From the NCBI RefSeq assembly GCF_000002595.2, contig NC_057020.1:2336567-2400566 (forward strand): a stretch of DNA of 64,000 nucleotides, given 5' to 3'. The notes under the pieces are model-generated. The model was not told the DNA's origin. It was given only the letters and a program-made list of their open reading frames with translations, and made no database searches. The DNA is from Chlamydomonas reinhardtii. Lineage: Eukaryota; Chlorophyta; Chlorophyceae; Chlamydomonadales; Chlamydomonadaceae. Every line of letters begins with the position of its first letter. Positions within the stretch are counted from its first letter, which is position 1. This document shows positions 10,384 to 22,554 of this stretch, in pieces. The translations under genes and the position numbers were made by a program.

Positions 10384-10672
10384 CTCTGGGTCGATGATGC
10401 ATGGACACATACCTCAAACAAACTCGGTGTTTCTCAACACCACCTCATACCGGTACTTGGAATGGGATAGGTGGTGGAGGACGGCCGGGGATCCACTTGA
10501 CGCACCGGATGAGGCACCTGCGTGGCGGCATAAGTCTATAGGCCTGATGTCAAATCATGATACCTGGTGGCCTCATATAATTAACACGGCAACAGACAGA
10601 ATCGGTTCTGGCCGGTCCGCAGATGGATGCCCTCTGGGTCGATGATGCCTGGACACATACCTCAACAAACTC
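10384..10672 (+). repeat. Partial direct duplication of the H2B 3' UTR
   Basis: Positions 10384-10425 (CTCTGGGTCGATGATGC, then GGACACATACCTCAA and CAAACTC) recur at 10632-10672 with one substitution and one indel. The second copy stops just where the hairpin should begin, so it lacks the stem-loop and is probably inert. Confidence 0.88.
10426..10441 (+). promoter_or_regulatory. Histone 3' stem-loop of H2B
   Basis: GGTGTT-TCTC-AACACC lies 48 bp after the stop and is preceded by CAAACAAACTC. It is the same element as at the other three histone genes. Confidence 0.92.
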
Positions 10673-11256
10673 CATCACCACCCACTTGGCTCGGGGCTGT
10701 TGGGGGACCCGGCGCTGACACTGTTTGCATGCTGCAGGTCCCCTGGTAAACAGGCAGTGCTGCTGAAAGGTGACCGGTATTACGTCGTGCAGGCCGGTGT
10801 GCTGCTTTGTCAAGGCTAAGGCTGCCCAGTGGGCTCCTCCACATTCAATTGCGCCCAACACCTCCTGGCAAGGTGTTCCCCAAGAGTTGGTATCCGCGAT
10901 GTACCTGTGATGCGCTCATGCAGAGCATGAGAGAGGGAAAGCCCCAGTTGCAACTGCGTCCTACCGCGGCGGGGCGTGAGCAGGCGGTACACGATCAGGC
11001 AGGCCATGGGGCACTCGAACACTGCAAAGGCCAGGACATGCCCGGGACATGCCCGGGATGCCCGGGATGCCCAGGAGCACAAGCCCGACACTGGGTACCC
11101 CTGGCAGTATGGCAGCGTCGTGCGGAAGCTGGGGTTGGTGTCATGTGTAAGCGGATAACGGCATGGTGCAGGCTCAGGACGGTATAAATGTAGCAGGGAT
11201 TATAAATGTAGCAGGGATGACCATGTACAAAGGAACAGAATCCGGAGGTTGAGGGT
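10673..11256. other. Spacer between H2B and H4
   Basis: No gene is seen. It contains a run of degenerate GACATGCCCGG/GATGCCCGG units at 11034-11075 and a perfect tandem duplication of an 18-base unit starting TATAAATGTAGC at 11183-11200 and 11201-11218. A few longer open frames here have no recognisable protein signature. Confidence 0.6.
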
Positions 11257-11272
11257 GGTGTTGAGAAACACC
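11257..11272 (-). promoter_or_regulatory. Histone 3' stem-loop of H4
   Basis: In reverse this reads GGTGTT-TCTC-AACACC, 97 bp past the H4 stop. That is further away than for the other three genes but with the same CAAAxxCGGTGTT context. Confidence 0.9.
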
Positions 11273-11369
11273 GAATTTGTTTGGGGGTCCTGGCACGCCG
11301 CGCTAGCCCCGCTTCCCGCAGACAAGGGAGGACGTGGCAGATACAGCGTGCGCAGGGTATAGGAGCCGC

Positions 11370-12375
<1,006 letters not shown>

Positions 12376-12456
12376 GTGTCCCGGCACCTGCGCTGCTAGC
12401 TGATGTCACCCCTTCCTCGGGCGTGATGACAGCGGGCAGCACAACCAAAAAAACTC

Positions 12457-12472
12457 GGTGTTTATCAACACC
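12457..12472 (+). promoter_or_regulatory. Histone 3' stem-loop of H3
   Basis: GGTGTT-TATC-AACACC lies 82 bp after the H3 stop, behind a C/A-rich ACAACCAAAAAAACTC leader. Confidence 0.92.
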
Positions 12473-13531
12473 ACCTTTCCCTGGGTCTGGGCGGGAGGGT
12501 TGAGCGTCTGCAAGGCTCAGCAGATGATGTGCCGTTTTCGGGCGTGAGTGCCTGACCATGAAGGCGCATGGGGCGAGGCGTGAGCACAAGGAGGAAAGCA
12601 CGCTGGGCAGTGCATGCGATCGTATGAGATATGGCGTGTGTGTGTGGAGCCTACCGTGCTGGTCGGGGCTTCCGCTCACCCCTGCTCCGGCTTGTTGAGG
12701 GGCTGCTGCAACCTGCCCGGCTTCGGCGCACCGTTTTGGGCCCCGTAGCCCCTTCATGTATGCGCCAAAAGCACGTACTAGCTAGAGGATCACAAGTCAT
12801 TGCCCCCCCTCCCATGAATGGCTATCCCCCGTCTGACCCACACGGGTATGACGCCGGTCTGAGGAGGGGCAAATTCGTGTCAACACGTGTTTCTCCGCGC
12901 ACGCGCATGATAAGCCTCCCCCTTTCAGGTCTGGGTGGGTGAGATGTGTCATGCACGTGTCTGCAGACGAAGCTCAGCGGATGACGGGGGGTCATGCGTG
13001 TCTGTACTACATCATGGTCTGGGGGACTCAGGGGCAGGCGGATTCACCTCCAAGCGAAGATCGTGGCTGCACGGGAAGCTCTAGTTGGCGTGCGCCTCTG
13101 CATATGTGAACGGATGGCGTGCAGCTGGCCTACTTAGGCAGGCGAAGTTGTGGCGAAGGGGAGCATTCTATGTGCCGTACCAAGCTGCAGCAACTTTCAT
13201 CCGGTCAGCGAGTTAACTCCTGCTGTCCTGCAGTATCTGCACGGCCGTCACGATCATACCACTACCAGTTTCTACTCCAGGTCAGCCGCGACACCATCCA
13301 GTTTCCACTCCAGTCGTCTACCGTATTGCCACTTCGCCAGCGCCTGCTTCCTCCGTGTCGTAACGTCGCAGGCCCTGCCCGTCTAGCCTTGACTCACCTT
13401 CGCCACCACTCCGTCTCCAACTCCAACTCCTTAGTATCTTGAATTCCCGTTTCACTACCTGTGCCCAGCCACACGGCCCACACTTCCGCTTCGGCCAAAC
13501 CAAATTCCTCTCGTTGGCGCTTCCCACAAGT
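12473..13531. other. Spacer between H3 and the coiled-coil gene
   Basis: No convincing exon. Segments near 12485-12545 and 12925-12990 resemble each other loosely (GTCTGGGcGGG..., then GGCTCAGCaGATGA), which suggests an old local duplication of the H3 downstream region. The rightmost part should include the 3' UTR of the gene at 13532. Confidence 0.4.
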
Positions 13532-16500
13532 CTACACCGGCTGCCAATCATCGTCCAATGCAAGCGCCTCCTCCAGCGCTGCACCGCCACTCGCAGAGCT
13601 AGTAGACAGCAGCAGCACCGTGCGCTTGCTGACGGCGGTGCCCGGTCGAGCCGCACGCGCACCAGTCGCTGCCCAACCTCCAGACCCGCCATAGGCAGAA
13701 GGCGTGACTGCGGCACTGTATGGACGGCTCAGCGGCCCGTGGCCACTCTCGTTCTCCGCAATCGATCCATAGGAGGGGCGGCCGCCTGTTGCTGCAGCTG
13801 CGGCAGCGGCGGCGCCCACAAGAGCATCCGCCTCCGCTAGCAGCTGGAGCCCGTACAGATTCGCATTGCCGCCGGCGGCATTGCTGCCCGAGTTGACACG
13901 GCGCATCAGCGCGCTCGCCGCCGCGCTACCGCCACCTGCCACGGCGGCAGACGACGGCACCAGCGCATTGCCGTGGCCGTGGCCCATGCTCCCGTTCCGC
14001 TGCACCCAGGCCGACTGGGGGCGAGCTGAGGGGCCCGAGCTCCCGCTGCCTGTGAACCCGGACGTCCATCCGCTGCCAGCGGTGTGACCGCTGACGCCAG
14101 CTCCATTGGCACGATTGCCGTATGTTGGGAGCGGCGACGTCGCGTGCTCCTGCACACGGCCCACAGGCGATGCCGAGCTCGGCCGCAGCAGCACGACCAT
14201 ACCGCTGCCACCGCCCTGCTGCGGCTGGTTCGCCTGCGCCGATCGGGACGGAGAAGCCGAAGTCACGCGCGCTGCGCCGCTGCTGCGCGCTGCCGGCGGC
14301 GCCTTGGCAGAAGCGCCCGCGCCATTGCCATTGCCGTTTCGGTACGCCGCGTCCGCCATGACCCGGCTGATCATGTCCTCCACCATCGAGCCCAGCGCCG
14401 CTCCGCCGCCGGCGCCAGCAGTGCCCAGCGGCGGCAGCTGCAGGCTGGCGGCTGCGGCGGATGCGCGCGGCGAGGTCAGCATAGGCGTGCCGCCGCCCGA
14501 GGCCGAGGCGGCGGTGTCGGACAGGTCCGCCGCCCAGTCGGGCAGGAGCTGCTGCGCGGGGGGGCCCAGCGCGGCGCATATGTCCAGGAGCGTCCGCAAC
14601 CGCGACTGCAGCAGGGCAATGCGCTCGTCCTGTGCAACACGGAAAAAGGGTGTTGGACTCGTGCGTGAGTGCACTGGGCCTGTAACTTGCATTTTTGACA
14701 GGTTGCCTGCTGGGCAGCCAAGTCGGTAAACATGTTACGGATGCGCCAACAGAAAAATGCGTGCCAGTCTTGGGTGCACACCTGTACATTGATGGTTCGT
14801 TCCGCGCCCGCTAGCTTCTGAGTGGCCAGCAGGAGTGCGGCCTGCATGCAAGGAGCAGCACAGGGGAGGGGCTTGGAACGAATGCTGGTGTGGTGCGCCA
14901 CCACGACTCAACGTGACTGGGTCCTGCAGCTTCCTACTAACAACTCCGTAATCAAACACCACCAGCACAGTTGCCCCACGTTACGCCGCGCACCTGCAGC
15001 TCCTCCATGCGGCTGCAGTCGCCGCGGTGCTGCGCCTCGTAGGTGGCAGCGTCGGCGTCGGCGGCTTCACGCTGCTGAGCCAGGGCCCCCACTTGGTCTG
15101 CCAGCCGCTGGCGGGCGGTGCGCTCCTCGGCCAGCTGGGGGCGTTTGGGAAGGGAAGCGACACGCGAGGGGGGATCAGACATACCGGTAACGACACAGCT
15201 TCTGAGCTGTTACAGTTGTGTTACAGGCAGGCGCTCAAAAGTGCAAGCTGCTGAACCCCGCCCATGCACCCTATCCCCCTAGTTGCTGCACACCGCACCT
15301 GCTGGCTCGCCGCCTCCAGCTGCTGTCGCAGCTCCCGCACCTCAGCCGCCGCCACGCCGGCGTCGCGCTGCAGCCGCTCGGCCATCTTGTGCAGCTCGGT
15401 GTTGTGGGCCTTGACCGACTCGCAGTGGCTGCCGAGCTCATCAAACTGGTTGGGTAAAACAGGGGGTGCGGTGGTGCGATTAGCGGTGCAGGCTTTTGGG
15501 AGGCATTAGGCATGGACACAATAGCCCCGAACAGAGCACTTGCAGGCGCTAAGATTGATGGCATCATCTAACTGACCTGGGTTTTGAGCCGCGTGACCAT
15601 TGCAGTCTGGGCGTCAAACGTGGCCTACGGCAATAAGTGCCAGTGTGCGGGCGAGTGCTTGTAAGTCTGGTGCTGGTTGAGTCGAGCAGCACTACCGCCC
15701 CTCCATGCCACTTTGCAATCACCACAGCGTTCCTGCATATGCATCGCAACAGCCGTACACATGCACCCGCACCACCTGCAGCTCTTGCAGTTGCCGTGCC
15801 AGCACCGCCTCCCGCTCTGCCGTGGCGCCCTGTGAGCTAACCGCCGCCGCATCCCGCGCCTCCGCCTTGGCCTCCGCCGCCTCGCAGGCCTGCTGCGCCG
15901 CCGTGAGCGCCACCTGCAGCTCGCCGCAGCGCTGCTCGCGAGCCGCCAGCGCGTCCTGCAGATCAGCCAGCTGCTGCTGCTGGTCTTTCACCTGCAAGGG
16001 GAATCCGTTGAAATGGGCATCAGTATATTTGGGAGCATGAAGTGTCGTGAGTCAGTGCGGGGCAGCACTGTTGGGCCAGGAACAGGGTAGCGGAGATGAG
16101 GGTGAGGGGGTGGGGGCATCAGGTAAGGAGTCGGCAGTCAGGGACAGGCCGGGCGTGCTGTGGAACCTGGCACGTGGAGTTCACTCACAAGGTTTGAGAG
16201 GCGCATATGCGCCGCAGGGTCTGCAGTCATTGGCCGGGAGCCGCCCGCGCCGCCAGCCGCTGCTGAAGCCGCCGCCGCCAGCGCGCCGCCGCCAATATCT
16301 AGCCGCAGCGTCTTTGCCTGCACAGTCGAGCATAAGCATCACACATTCACGGACTTACTACAAACAGACACGCACACCATCCGAAAGCCGCCAAAGCAGC
16401 CAAGGCAATAGTGAGAACGTCCCGCGGCTGGACCCCCCTGCGCCATGCGGACCTGCGTCAGGGTGCCCAGTGCCTTGACGGCGTTGGCATCTGCCAGCAG

Positions 16501-19500
16501 CTCCTCCCGCTGCTTGACGGTGGCCGCCACCTCCGCCGCCAGCCGCTGTCGCTCCGCCTCCAGGTCCAACTGGGACCGGTTCAGCCGCCCAGCTGCCTGT
16601 GTGCGTACGGAGTGTGTGAAGCGTGCGGTGTGTGCCGCGTACGAGTAGGAGGGGGTGTTGGGATCGAAGGCAGGCAGGTGCTGGGTAGGGCCCTGGGCTT
16701 GCGCGACCCCAGTACGGTAGCATGCGGTTCAAGCGTGGGCATGACGGGGCACCCACCTCGAGCTTCTCGGCGTGCAGGGCGGTGGCGTCTGCCTCCCACC
16801 GTGCCGCTAGCGCGCGCGCTGCCTCCGCCTCCGCCTGCACCGCTCGCAGCTCCTCGCGCAGCTGCTTCACCTCTTCGGTGAGATGCGAGATCCTGTGTAG
16901 GCACACGAAGGACGGCACGTGCGCTCAGGCGCATTTGCTATAGCCATGCATGCCGGACGCGTCTTATCCGAACGGCTGCAGCAACTACCAAACAGCCAGC
17001 CCTACCCCAAGGACTCACTTTGCAGCATGCTCCGCGCGCTTGCGATCTCCCGCCTCTACCGCAGCCGCTGCCTCCTTTTGCGCCGCAGCCGCAGCCGCCT
17101 CCGCCGAGCCCAGCCGCCGCCTCAGGGCCTCAGCGTCCCCAGCCGCACGCTTCGCTTCCTCCTGCGCCTTCGCCAGCGCCACCTCCGACCTCCGCATTGC
17201 ATCCGCCTGCCTGACAGCCGCCGCCTCAGCTTCCAACAGCTTCGCCTTGAAGCCGCGCAGCTCGCCAGCGGCTGCGGTGGCGGCGACTTTGGCCTTTGCC
17301 TCAGCTTCATGAAGCTTGGACTCTAGATCCTCGATTTTGGAGCGCGCCCTGTCCAGACTGGATCTCCAATCGGAAGCGGCGAAATCCGCGGACTTAGCTG
17401 CCTCCGCCACTTTGCGTCGCTCAGCCTCCAGCTGGCGCCTCAGTGCCTCCGCCTCCGCCTTGGCCTCGCTGGCTGCGGCGGCGCCCCGGCCGGCGTCCGC
17501 CAGTGACGCCGCCAGCCGCCGCCGCTCGGCCTCTGCCACGTCTGCCGCTGCCTTCAGCTCCGACACGCGCCCCAGCAGTTCCTCCCGCTGGCCGCGCAGC
17601 GCTCGCGCCTCTGCCGCCTCCGCCTCTAGCTTTGCTGCCCGGGCACGCAGCTCCTTCAGCGCCGCCTGTACGCACCATGCCCCAGGTAACATTGCCGTCA
17701 AGTGCCGCCTTACGGTTCTCCGGAGTCATAGCATGCTGCAGCTGCTTGCACATGCATCGGGTGCAGTCCACCACACCATGTCCATCAGCTCCATGCCGCT
17801 CACCTGCGCCGCCTCCGCTGCCGCCCGCTGCACCTCAAGGTCTGCTGCCACCGAGGGGTCGGGTCCCAGCGACACCTGCACGCCGGCGGCGGTGCTGGGC
17901 GGACGCTTGCCCGCCGCTAATGCGTCCTGCAGGTACAAAACAATCGAAGCGTAGGAGGTACATGGCGGTAGAGTTTTCAAACGCAGTTGTCACACATGCC
18001 AGGCAATTGCTCGTCCTGTGCGTGCAACTTACCGCGAGGTGTTTCCGCAGCTCCTCACGCCCAGCCTCAGATGCGTCGAGCCTGTACAAGCAATCGGGAT
18101 GGACGATGAACCCCATGCCATCAAGTTCCTGCATGTCACCTAGCCGTGTCACAGTTCATGTGTGACGCATCCCCCTTCGCCCGCAATCCCCATATCCAGG
18201 TCTGCGCGCGCCCCACCTCTTCTGAGCTGCATCCGCTCGCGCTTTGGCCGCCCCCAGCTCCGTCGTCAGCGAACTGATGGTGCGAAGTAAGCTAGGGTCG
18301 GGCGCTGCAACCGGGGCCGAAGGCGGGCCTGCGCAATTAACAGCAAGAACAGCATGGGATGAGGCACTTTCGGGCACCAACCTCGATGCAGATGGCATGC
18401 AAAGCTTGAGCATACTGGCTCGCCCCCTGAAATGAAACCGACGCGGCGCGTTCCATCGCACGCCTGCGTCGTTGTGGTACTCACGCGCAGACGATTCGGC
18501 TCGCATGTTGCCTCGCGACTGCGGCCGCGCGGTGTTGGCTTGCAGCTCAGCCAGTGCGTTGCGCAGCAGCGTGTTGTCACTCTGGTGTGGCCGGGCAGAG
18601 GAGAAACAGGGTGAACCTTTGTAGGCAGGGACCCAGGCCGGCACTTGTGCCTGGGGCAGGTTGCCATCGTGCCGGCAAGCCAACCAGCCTGGGTGCTTTG
18701 GCCACACGCAGGCATCTGGACGCGTTGCTTAACCGCCACCACGCGCCTCTTCCACTGCCCGGTCTGCCCCTGCTCCAGCACCACACGGCACCAACCCTCC
18801 CCGCTATGGCACCCACCAGTGCTGACTCCAGCTTGGCGCGTGTGTCCGCCAGCGCCAGCTCCGCCGCCGCGCCTCGTGCGTCCCGCCCCGTCACCACCGC
18901 CGCCAGCTGGCCCAGCCGCCGGCTCGCCGCCACCAGCACGCCCGCCGGCGACAGGTCCGCCGGGAGCGCCGGCAGTGACACGAGCGTGGGCGTCGCGCCC
19001 AACCCTCCCGACGTTGACGACGACGCCGTGGCTGGACCGCTGGCTCCCACCCCACCAGACTCGGTGCCACAGCCGGAGCGCGCGCCGTCAGCGAAGGCGG
19101 CGCCAACGCCACCTGGTGCGGGTGGAGCGCTCATGATACGGGATGCAGGAATGGGGCTGGCGGCCGCGGATGCGGCGGCATTGCTGTTGCGAGCTGCGCT
19201 TGCGCCCGGGCTCATGCCTGATGCCGGCCGTGAGGCGGCACCGGGTGGCAGCGGCGGCCGCCCGCCAGCGGCAGCGGCGCCTGCGGCACCGTCGTCCGCA
19301 CCGTCCCGGGCGTTGCCGCTGCCAGTCCCTCCCAGCATGCTGATGGGCAACAACAGCTCCGGCGCAGACTCCAGGAGCAGCTGGTGCGCCTTGCGAATGA
19401 AAAGATCCAAGAGTTTTGCCCGAGCTGCTATTAGCATGGCGTCTTGCGCCGACACAATTTGCTGTTGTTGTTGCTGCTGTGGTGATGGCGGCACGCCGGC

Positions 19501-20565
19501 CTGCAGCAAGGCATCCAGCCCTGCGGAGCCAGAGCCCGCCGTCGCCGCCCACGCGGCAAGCGGGTTGGAAGAAGTTGGCCCGCCATAGCTTCCGCTGCTG
19601 GTGTTGGTGTTGTTGGAGCCGCCTGTGGCTGTGGACGTCGCGCTACTGGTGCTCCTGAACGAAGCAACCGAACCTATGCTGCTGCTACTCGCACTGCCGA
19701 CGCTGCTGTTGCTGCCGCCGCCCCACACGCCGCCCGCTGACCAGAGCGCGGCGTGTAGTGCCGGCACCGCGATTGCAGCCAGGTTCATTCCACTCCCACT
19801 CAGCGTACGTGCGGGGCCGCCAGCGGGCCCTGACCCGCCCGCATTGCTGTCTATGAGGGGTGAGGGGCCGCTCAGGCTCTCCAAAGCCTTTTGCAGCTTC
19901 ATGACCTGGTCCTTCAGCAGCTGCAAGTCAGACTCCCCGCCCGCTACCGCGGAGACAGCGGGCGCAGCGCCGCCAGCAGCAGGCGCCCCGGCAGGCGCCG
20001 TGCCCGCGGCATGTGCGGGCAGAGGACAAGATGTGGCCGAGCCCAAGGGCGGGGCGTGCGCTGTTGCATGCTGCCGTGTGGGTGTCCCCGGCCCTGAGGA
20101 CTGCGAGAGAGCAGACTGGCCGTGGATCGCGCTTCGGTACCTGCGCGGTGAGCAGCCACGCAATTAGCCAAAGGCATGAAATTGCGTCGTGCTTTGGGCC
20201 GCGTACCTGTCATGTGAGTCGCGGGAGGGTGAGGCCGGTGCGTTGGCCACTAGGCGGGAGGGGGCTGGCTGGTACAACTGCAGCGCCTGGGTGACCGATG
20301 AGTTCCCGACGCTAGTTGTGGTGCCAGTCGATGCCCCCGTGACCGTCAGCGACGAGGTGAGGGGGTTGGCAGCCTGGCCGTGGATTTGCAGGGTGCCCGG
20401 CTTGACGAGGTAGGGTGAGCGCAGTACGTTGCTGCGGCGCGAGGGCGAGGTTGGGCTGCCCGGACCGGCTTCTGGGACATTGTTGCTCTTCTTCAACGCA
20501 GCAGGCCCTAGCCCAAGCGAACCGCTTGGCACCGCGCTTTGCTTCTTGTTCGAGTTGCTGGACAT
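13532..20565 (-). CDS. Large coiled-coil protein, about 1609 residues, 16 exons
   Basis: I do not recognise a named family. Exons from the ATG: 20565-20207, 20140-18817, 18581-18485, 18328-18217, 18081-18033, 17926-17804, 17665-17019, 16892-16757, 16596-16453, 16317-16189, 15991-15776, 15624-15577, 15445-15299, 15134-14994, 14841-14782, 14629-13532; phases close exactly. The N-terminal ~550 residues are low-complexity Ser/Gly/Ala with a short helix (LQLLKDQVMKLQKALESL) and a conserved-looking AKLLDLFIRKAHQLLLESAPELLLP. Residues ~560-1240 form an almost continuous heptad coiled coil (exons 3-16), dense in Ala, Glu, Arg and Leu. The C-terminal ~350 residues are again Ser/Gly/Ala-rich, ending LDDDWQPV. 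No transmembrane segment or motor domain is seen. A cytoskeletal, basal-body or axonemal scaffold is possible but unproven. Confidence 0.88.
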
Positions 20566-21478
20566 GAAAACTATAAGCAACAACCGAGCAGCATTTGCTC
20601 TGTAACTAGTCCATATTAAAGAACATATCTAGATGTTATGCTACGACAGCGACACACTCTTGTGCAAGAATCAGCAAGTTGACTGCTGCTTAAGAGTGTC
20701 GCGGTGTGTTATAACAGCGCCCAGCCGTCCACATTCATCATATGCATAGGATTTGTTTCAAGCCCCTTGTGCTAGAAGAAATCCATGAATGTGACCCAGC
20801 CATGCCGCGGGTTTGGCACTCCCACCCGCTGCCCCCCCCCCCAGCCCCCTGCCGCCCCCCTCCTCCTCTTTGCAGCTTGCACTTATCTGTATCCATATAG
20901 TTACAGGATGTAATTGGTGAGGTCCACTTGACTTGTCATCGCTGACCGGCCACGTCCACGTCCGTGGTAATTATCAAAGAGCTCCGTTCTTGCTTGTCAC
21001 CCGGCAATGCCTTCTCAAATGCCTTCGTGGCGGAACTTGCCGGTCCTAGTCGGCTCCCCCACTTACTAGTAAACACTACTAAATGAATCAATCAATCGCC
21101 GGACATAGTGCGTGGTGTGCAATTAACGCAACGAAAGCGCGCGCACACAGCATTCACCAATTGCGTGCACGTTGGTGGCCAGTTCTGGTATCCACAAAAT
21201 TGCCGCAGCTCCAAACAAACCACAGTACGGTAGTGTGCGCTCACTTGCTAGCCCAATCATGTTGCAGACCCTTACTATCATCACAACACATCATAGGCGG
21301 GGACTGGGTTTCGGCATCAGCTGCAGGGATGCGCGGATGCGGCAGTGTTGGTGGAGGCGCTAGCAAGTAAGTGTACGTCCCGAATACGGTACTGCAGGTA
21401 GGCCCAGTGCCTGTATGGTGGCACTCTGGCTGCTGTATCCCTAATACTTGAAGCCACCCCCTTGCCGGACTATGTCCT
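20566..21478. other. Intergenic with imperfect inverted repeats
   Basis: This is the upstream region of the coiled-coil gene. An imperfect palindrome pairs 20635-20662 (starting TGTTATGCTACG) with 20691-20715 (ending GTGTTATAACA), loop about 28 bases. A second, weaker one pairs CACATTCAT near 20732 with ATGAATGTG near 20787. A C-rich run is at 20830-20870. No open frame here looks real. Confidence 0.45.
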
Positions 21479-22554
21479 TTAACGACCCAAATCCACAGTG
21501 ACAACCTTGGTCTTCTTTGGCGGCTTGGGCGGCGACGGGGACTTCAGTGGCTTGGCAGCCTTGCCTGCCCCCTTGGGCTGCGGCGGCTGTGGGGCAGGCG
21601 ACGGCGGCTGCGGCGACGGCGGCGGAGAGGCCGTGTCACCCACCGCGTTCTTTGAGCCACCGCCGTTCTGCCGCTTGGGTGAAGGCGATGACGTCGTTGA
21701 AGGTGAGGGCGAGGGCGAAGGAGACGGGGAGGGGGAGGGGGAGGGGCTGCTGGGCACTGGGCCGTCCCACGGGGGCGGCACGTAGGCTGGCATGCCGTAG
21801 GTTAGCGCCACGGCTGAGATACGGTCGGTCCAGTCCGCGGGCATGGTCGTCCAGCCAGAAGCGCAGTAGGTGCCGCCGGTCAGAGTGGTGCAGGTAAGCT
21901 CTCTCGACGCACCGCCGCGCGTGCCCAGCCAGAAGGGATCCGCATACATGTAGAGCTTCACCTGGCTGCACATTGCAGTGGTCGTGATGTGGTCGAGGCA
22001 GACGCGTTGGTGGTTTGTAGGGTCACACGGCAGCATGCGAGCGAGCAGTACAGTCCAGAGTCACACCCGGAGTCAACCAGGGCACATCCAAGTGAGTACC
22101 CGTGATGTCGGGCAGGTCATCCACGCTTTGCCAACCGCTCACCTGAAGTTATCTTGGCAGCTTCCTGTGCCGCCTACGCAGATGCACAGGATCCGCAGCG
22201 ACTGGATGTGGTCGCCCCAGTTTTGGAGACGAGAGCCTGGAAGCGCGGCAATGTCCGGCACAATCGTGGAAGCTGACGCGGCTATGACGGGCGACAGGGA
22301 GATAGCTCCGACCTCTCCACCATAGTTGGGAGCCACGAAGAATTGCGCGGTGCAGGCTATTTGGCCTGCGAGTCGGGGCAATTGTGTGGGGGCGATGAGC
22401 GAAGGTGAAGCTACGGGTTCCCGCCGATTGTGCCAATGAGTGTCCTTATGAGAATGTGCCGACTATGTGTATTCAATGACCTACCTGCGGAGGTAAGGCT
22501 CAGCGTGCCGGCGAGCAACAGCATTAAACCGGTAAGTAACATGTCTCGACGCAT
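21479..22554 (-). CDS. Small secreted cysteine-containing protein with (SP)n linker
   Basis: Three exons, 22554-22485, 22365-22143 and 21965-21479, give 259 residues. A strong signal peptide (MRRDMLLTGLMLLLAGTLSLTSA) ends precisely at the first splice site. The mature part begins GQIACTAQFFVAPNYGGEVGA and contains about six cysteines, including CIC and TCTTL...YCASGW, over ~150 residues. A (Ser-Pro)n run and a Ser/Pro/Lys-rich basic tail follow. SP repeats are the usual substrate for proline hydroxylation and arabinosylation in volvocine extracellular-matrix glycoproteins. The N-terminal domain does not match the pherophorin pattern I know. It is divergent from the second secreted protein at 23941. 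Confidence 0.8.

Noticed and set aside
18554-19588. 344-codon plus-strand frame
   Set aside because: Antisense shadow of the large coiled-coil gene's second exon, which has correct splice phases on the minus strand.
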